Of a DNA stretch of 5,760 nt, positions 4,153 through 5,760 are shown piece after piece. Numbering within the stretch: the first letter of the stretch is position 1; every line of letters begins with the position of its first letter. Both the position numbers and the translations under genes were made by a program. Under the pieces are notes generated by a model that worked only from the letters and a program-made list of their open reading frames with translations, ran no database searches and was not told the DNA's origin. This DNA is from Candidatus Doudnabacteria bacterium (lineage in GTDB: Bacteria; Patescibacteriota; Doudnabacteria; UBA920; O2-02-FULL-48-8): NCBI GenBank assembly GCA_016207695.1, contig JACQPC010000014.1:1-5760 (forward strand), given 5' to 3'.

Positions 4153-5748
4153 ATGCAAAGCGCAATTGGCTTTTTGAAACAAAGATCAAATCTCGTCATC
4201 GTTATCGTTATCATCATCGTTGGCTTTGCCCTATACGGCAACGCTCTCAATAATGAGCTCTTCTGGGACGATGACCAGTTTATTCTGGAAAACCAATATA
4301 TTCGCGACTTCAGTAATTTCCCCAGATTTTTTTCCGAAAACGTGATTGCTGGAGCATTGCGCCAAACTGATTACTGGCGCCCAGCCCTACTTACCGTTTT
4401 TGCGATAGAGTGGCACCTGTGGGGGCCCAGCCCTTTTGGTTTTCACCTGACCAATACGCTGTTTCATCTTGCCAACGCAATCGTGCTGTTTTTTATTCTT
4501 GAAAAAATTTTTCATCGCCGATGGCTGTCCTTATTTGCTTCCGTGATTTTTCTTATTCATCCTCTACAGACCGAGGCTGTAAGCTATGCCAACAGTCTGG
4601 GTGACTCACTGTCTGTTTTTTTCATGTTCTTAGGCCTAATCTGGTATCTTAAGGGCAAACACGTAATCTATCCGCTTATTGCTTTCGCTTTAGCTCTGAT
4701 GTCCAAAGAAACCGCGATAATTTTTCCGGCTTTGATTTTCCTAGCCCAATTCTTCACTTCAAATTACCCCTCTCCCTTGATGGGAGAGGGTGGCCGAAGG
4801 CCGGGTGAGGGTGATCTTAAAGCGCAGGCCTGGCTAGCTTTCAAAAAAACCTTACCCTACATTGGCCTAGCAGTTCTCTACATCCTTCTTAGGGCCACAG
4901 TTCTTAACTTTGGAGACAGCTTCAACCTTTATCACGAGCAAAATATTTTTACATCAAGCGTCTGGGTGCGCATCCTGACCTTTTTCCGCATTCTAGCGGT
5001 TTATTTCTACCTGATTTTCTGGCCGCAGATCCTGCACATGGAGCGAAGCGTGGATTTGGCCACTTCTTTTTTCCAAACTGATGTCATTTTGGGCGCGTTG
5101 ATTTTTGTAACACTTTTGGCCATCGCTTTCCTAGGCTTCAAAAAATACCCAGTGCTGACATTCGGTCTGTTATGGTTTTTCATCGGGCTTGCTCCGACCT
5201 CAAACATCGCGGTTCCCATAAACGGGCTTCTATACGAACATTGGCTGTATGTCCCAATCATAGGCATAGCATTGGCAGTGTTTGAGTTGGGATCGAGATT
5301 AGTGAAAAATTTCCCCAAACTTCTTAAACCTGTCTTGGCAGCCGTTTGTTTAATCTTTTTGGCTCTAAACATCCGGACTATTGCCCGCAACAATGACTGG
5401 GACAATTCTCTTAGGTTTTATAACCAAGTCTTGGCCTATGCGCCGGAAAGCTACCGGGTAACCAACAACCTTGGCATGGAATACGCGGAGCGAGGATTCC
5501 ATGAGCAGGCCATATTCACTTATTACAAGGCCATCGCCCTGGACGATTCAAATCCCGTAGCTTACCACAATTTGGCCAACAGCTACCGCGACACGGGCAA
5601 GTTTGATCTAGCAGTTAAATATTACGAAAAAGCGATTGAGCTTGATCCCAAGTTTTTTTTCAGCTACGCGGCGCTGTATGATTTTTACACCAAGCAAAAC
5701 AAACCTGATGAAGCGAAAAAAATTCAAGAAGCCTATGAATCCCGTTAG
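4153..5748 (+). CDS. TMTC-like multi-pass membrane protein with C-terminal TPRs (probable glycosyltransferase)
   Basis: A 531-aa protein with roughly 12 membrane helices (first at 14-31, last near 391-407), then a soluble domain with TPR 1 at 434-467, TPR 2 at 468-501 and a partial third at 502-531. TMTC/protein O-mannosyltransferase-like marks are WDDD after helix 1 (38-41), HPLQTEAVSYANSLGDSL (136-153), SKETAI (184-189), APTSNI (347-352) and YEHWLYVP (361-368). In that family the acidic pair after helix 1 is catalytic and the donor is a polyprenyl-phosphate sugar; transfer by this protein is inferred. The TPRs should face the non-cytoplasmic side with the catalytic loop. A dispersed-repeat palindrome encodes residues about 206-221 in the loop after helix 7. 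The start is forced by an in-frame TAA at 4141; no Shine-Dalgarno. The TAG is followed by in-frame TAG, TGA and TAA. No partner genes of glycan synthesis are in view. Confidence 0.9.
   Translation: MQSAIGFLKQRSNLVIVIVIIIVGFALYGNALNNELFWDDDQFILENQYIRDFSNFPRFFSENVIAGALRQTDYWRPALLTVFAIEWHLWGPSPFGFHLTNTLFHLANAIVLFFILEKIFHRRWLSLFASVIFLIHPLQTEAVSYANSLGDSLSVFFMFLGLIWYLKGKHVIYPLIAFALALMSKETAIIFPALIFLAQFFTSNYPSPLMGEGGRRPGEGDLKAQAWLAFKKTLPYIGLAVLYILLRATVLNFGDSFNLYHEQNIFTSSVWVRILTFFRILAVYFYLIFWPQILHMERSVDLATSFFQTDVILGALIFVTLLAIAFLGFKKYPVLTFGLLWFFIGLAPTSNIAVPINGLLYEHWLYVPIIGIALAVFELGSRLVKNFPKLLKPVLAAVCLIFLALNIRTIARNNDWDNSLRFYNQVLAYAPESYRVTNNLGMEYAERGFHEQAIFTYYKAIALDDSNPVAYHNLANSYRDTGKFDLAVKYYEKAIELDPKFFFSYAALYDFYTKQNKPDEAKKIQEAYESR
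4768..4815 (+). repeat. Dispersed palindromic repeat inserted in frame in the TMTC-like gene
   Basis: A 9-bp perfect stem (CCCTCTCCC, 4768-4776, with GGGAGAGGG, 4782-4790) around TTGAT is followed by a second hairpin GGCC-GAA-GGCC (4792-4802) and GGGTGAGGGTGA (4803-4814). This composite matches, from memory, a well-known dispersed bacterial repeat starting CCCTCTCCC and ending GGGTGAGGGTGA. It is a multiple of three (16 codons) and adds the Pro/Gly/Arg-rich PSPLMGEGGRRPGEGD in a loop between membrane helices. No flanking target-site duplication is evident. Confidence 0.8.
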
Positions 5749-5760
5749 AAATAGTGATAA

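Noticed and set aside
5007..5405. 132-codon minus-strand frame opposite the TMTC-like gene
   Set aside because: Low-complexity basic translation antisense to a membrane-domain coding region; no start signal or recognisable domain.
1..5760. CRISPR arrays, tRNA genes, insertion sequences
   Set aside because: No regularly spaced direct repeats, no GGTTCGAATCC-type T-arm with a cloverleaf, and no transposase or terminal inverted repeats were found.

Overview
The window (5,760 bp) carries ten protein-coding genes. Nine lie on the minus strand and one on the plus strand, packed tightly with 4-bp overlaps and gaps of a few bases. The translations use the standard code, with TGA, TAG and TAA all acting as stops. 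Gene content (small accessory proteins, a TMTC-like membrane/TPR protein, a minimal ABC-2 exporter, a tiny Cys-rich zinc-ribbon-like protein) resembles genomes of uncultivated bacteria of the Patescibacteria/CPR (Parcubacteria-like) type. That assignment is an inference from style and recalled family distribution; no rRNA or marker gene is present to prove it.

Layout from right to left on the minus strand. (i) 3577-4127: a GC-rich unit with a strongly basic DUF6496-type protein, a coupled 58-aa acidic ORF, a foldable 3' tail and a clear intrinsic terminator. (ii) 3381-3572: a 50-aa six-cysteine protein with its own extended -10 promoter. (iii) 2158-3368: an operon of DUF1761 membrane protein, acylphosphatase and pterin-4a-carbinolamine dehydratase, with a sigma70-like promoter, a palindromic 5' UTR and a terminator. 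(iv) 1-2217: an operon of ABC ATPase, ABC-2 permease and a PEBP/YbhB-like protein that runs off the left edge; its predicted promoter overlaps the terminator of unit iii. On the plus strand, 4153-5748 encodes a TMTC-like multi-membrane protein with C-terminal TPRs. It diverges from the DUF6496 gene with only 25 bp between the two start codons.

The ATPase and permease should form one exporter of unknown substrate. The acylphosphatase, carbinolamine dehydratase and DUF1761 genes share a transcript but have no obvious common pathway. The TMTC-like protein is probably a membrane glycosyltransferase of the protein O-mannosylation type.

The most unusual structure is a set of GC-rich palindromic elements of the dispersed-repeat kind. 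One sits in frame in a loop of the TMTC-like protein, one probably in frame in the carbinolamine dehydratase, and one in the 5' UTR of the DUF1761 operon. The basic/acidic small-gene pair, with its GC-rich composition and structured tail, is the best candidate for an undescribed module. No tRNA, rRNA, CRISPR array, transposase or replication origin was seen.
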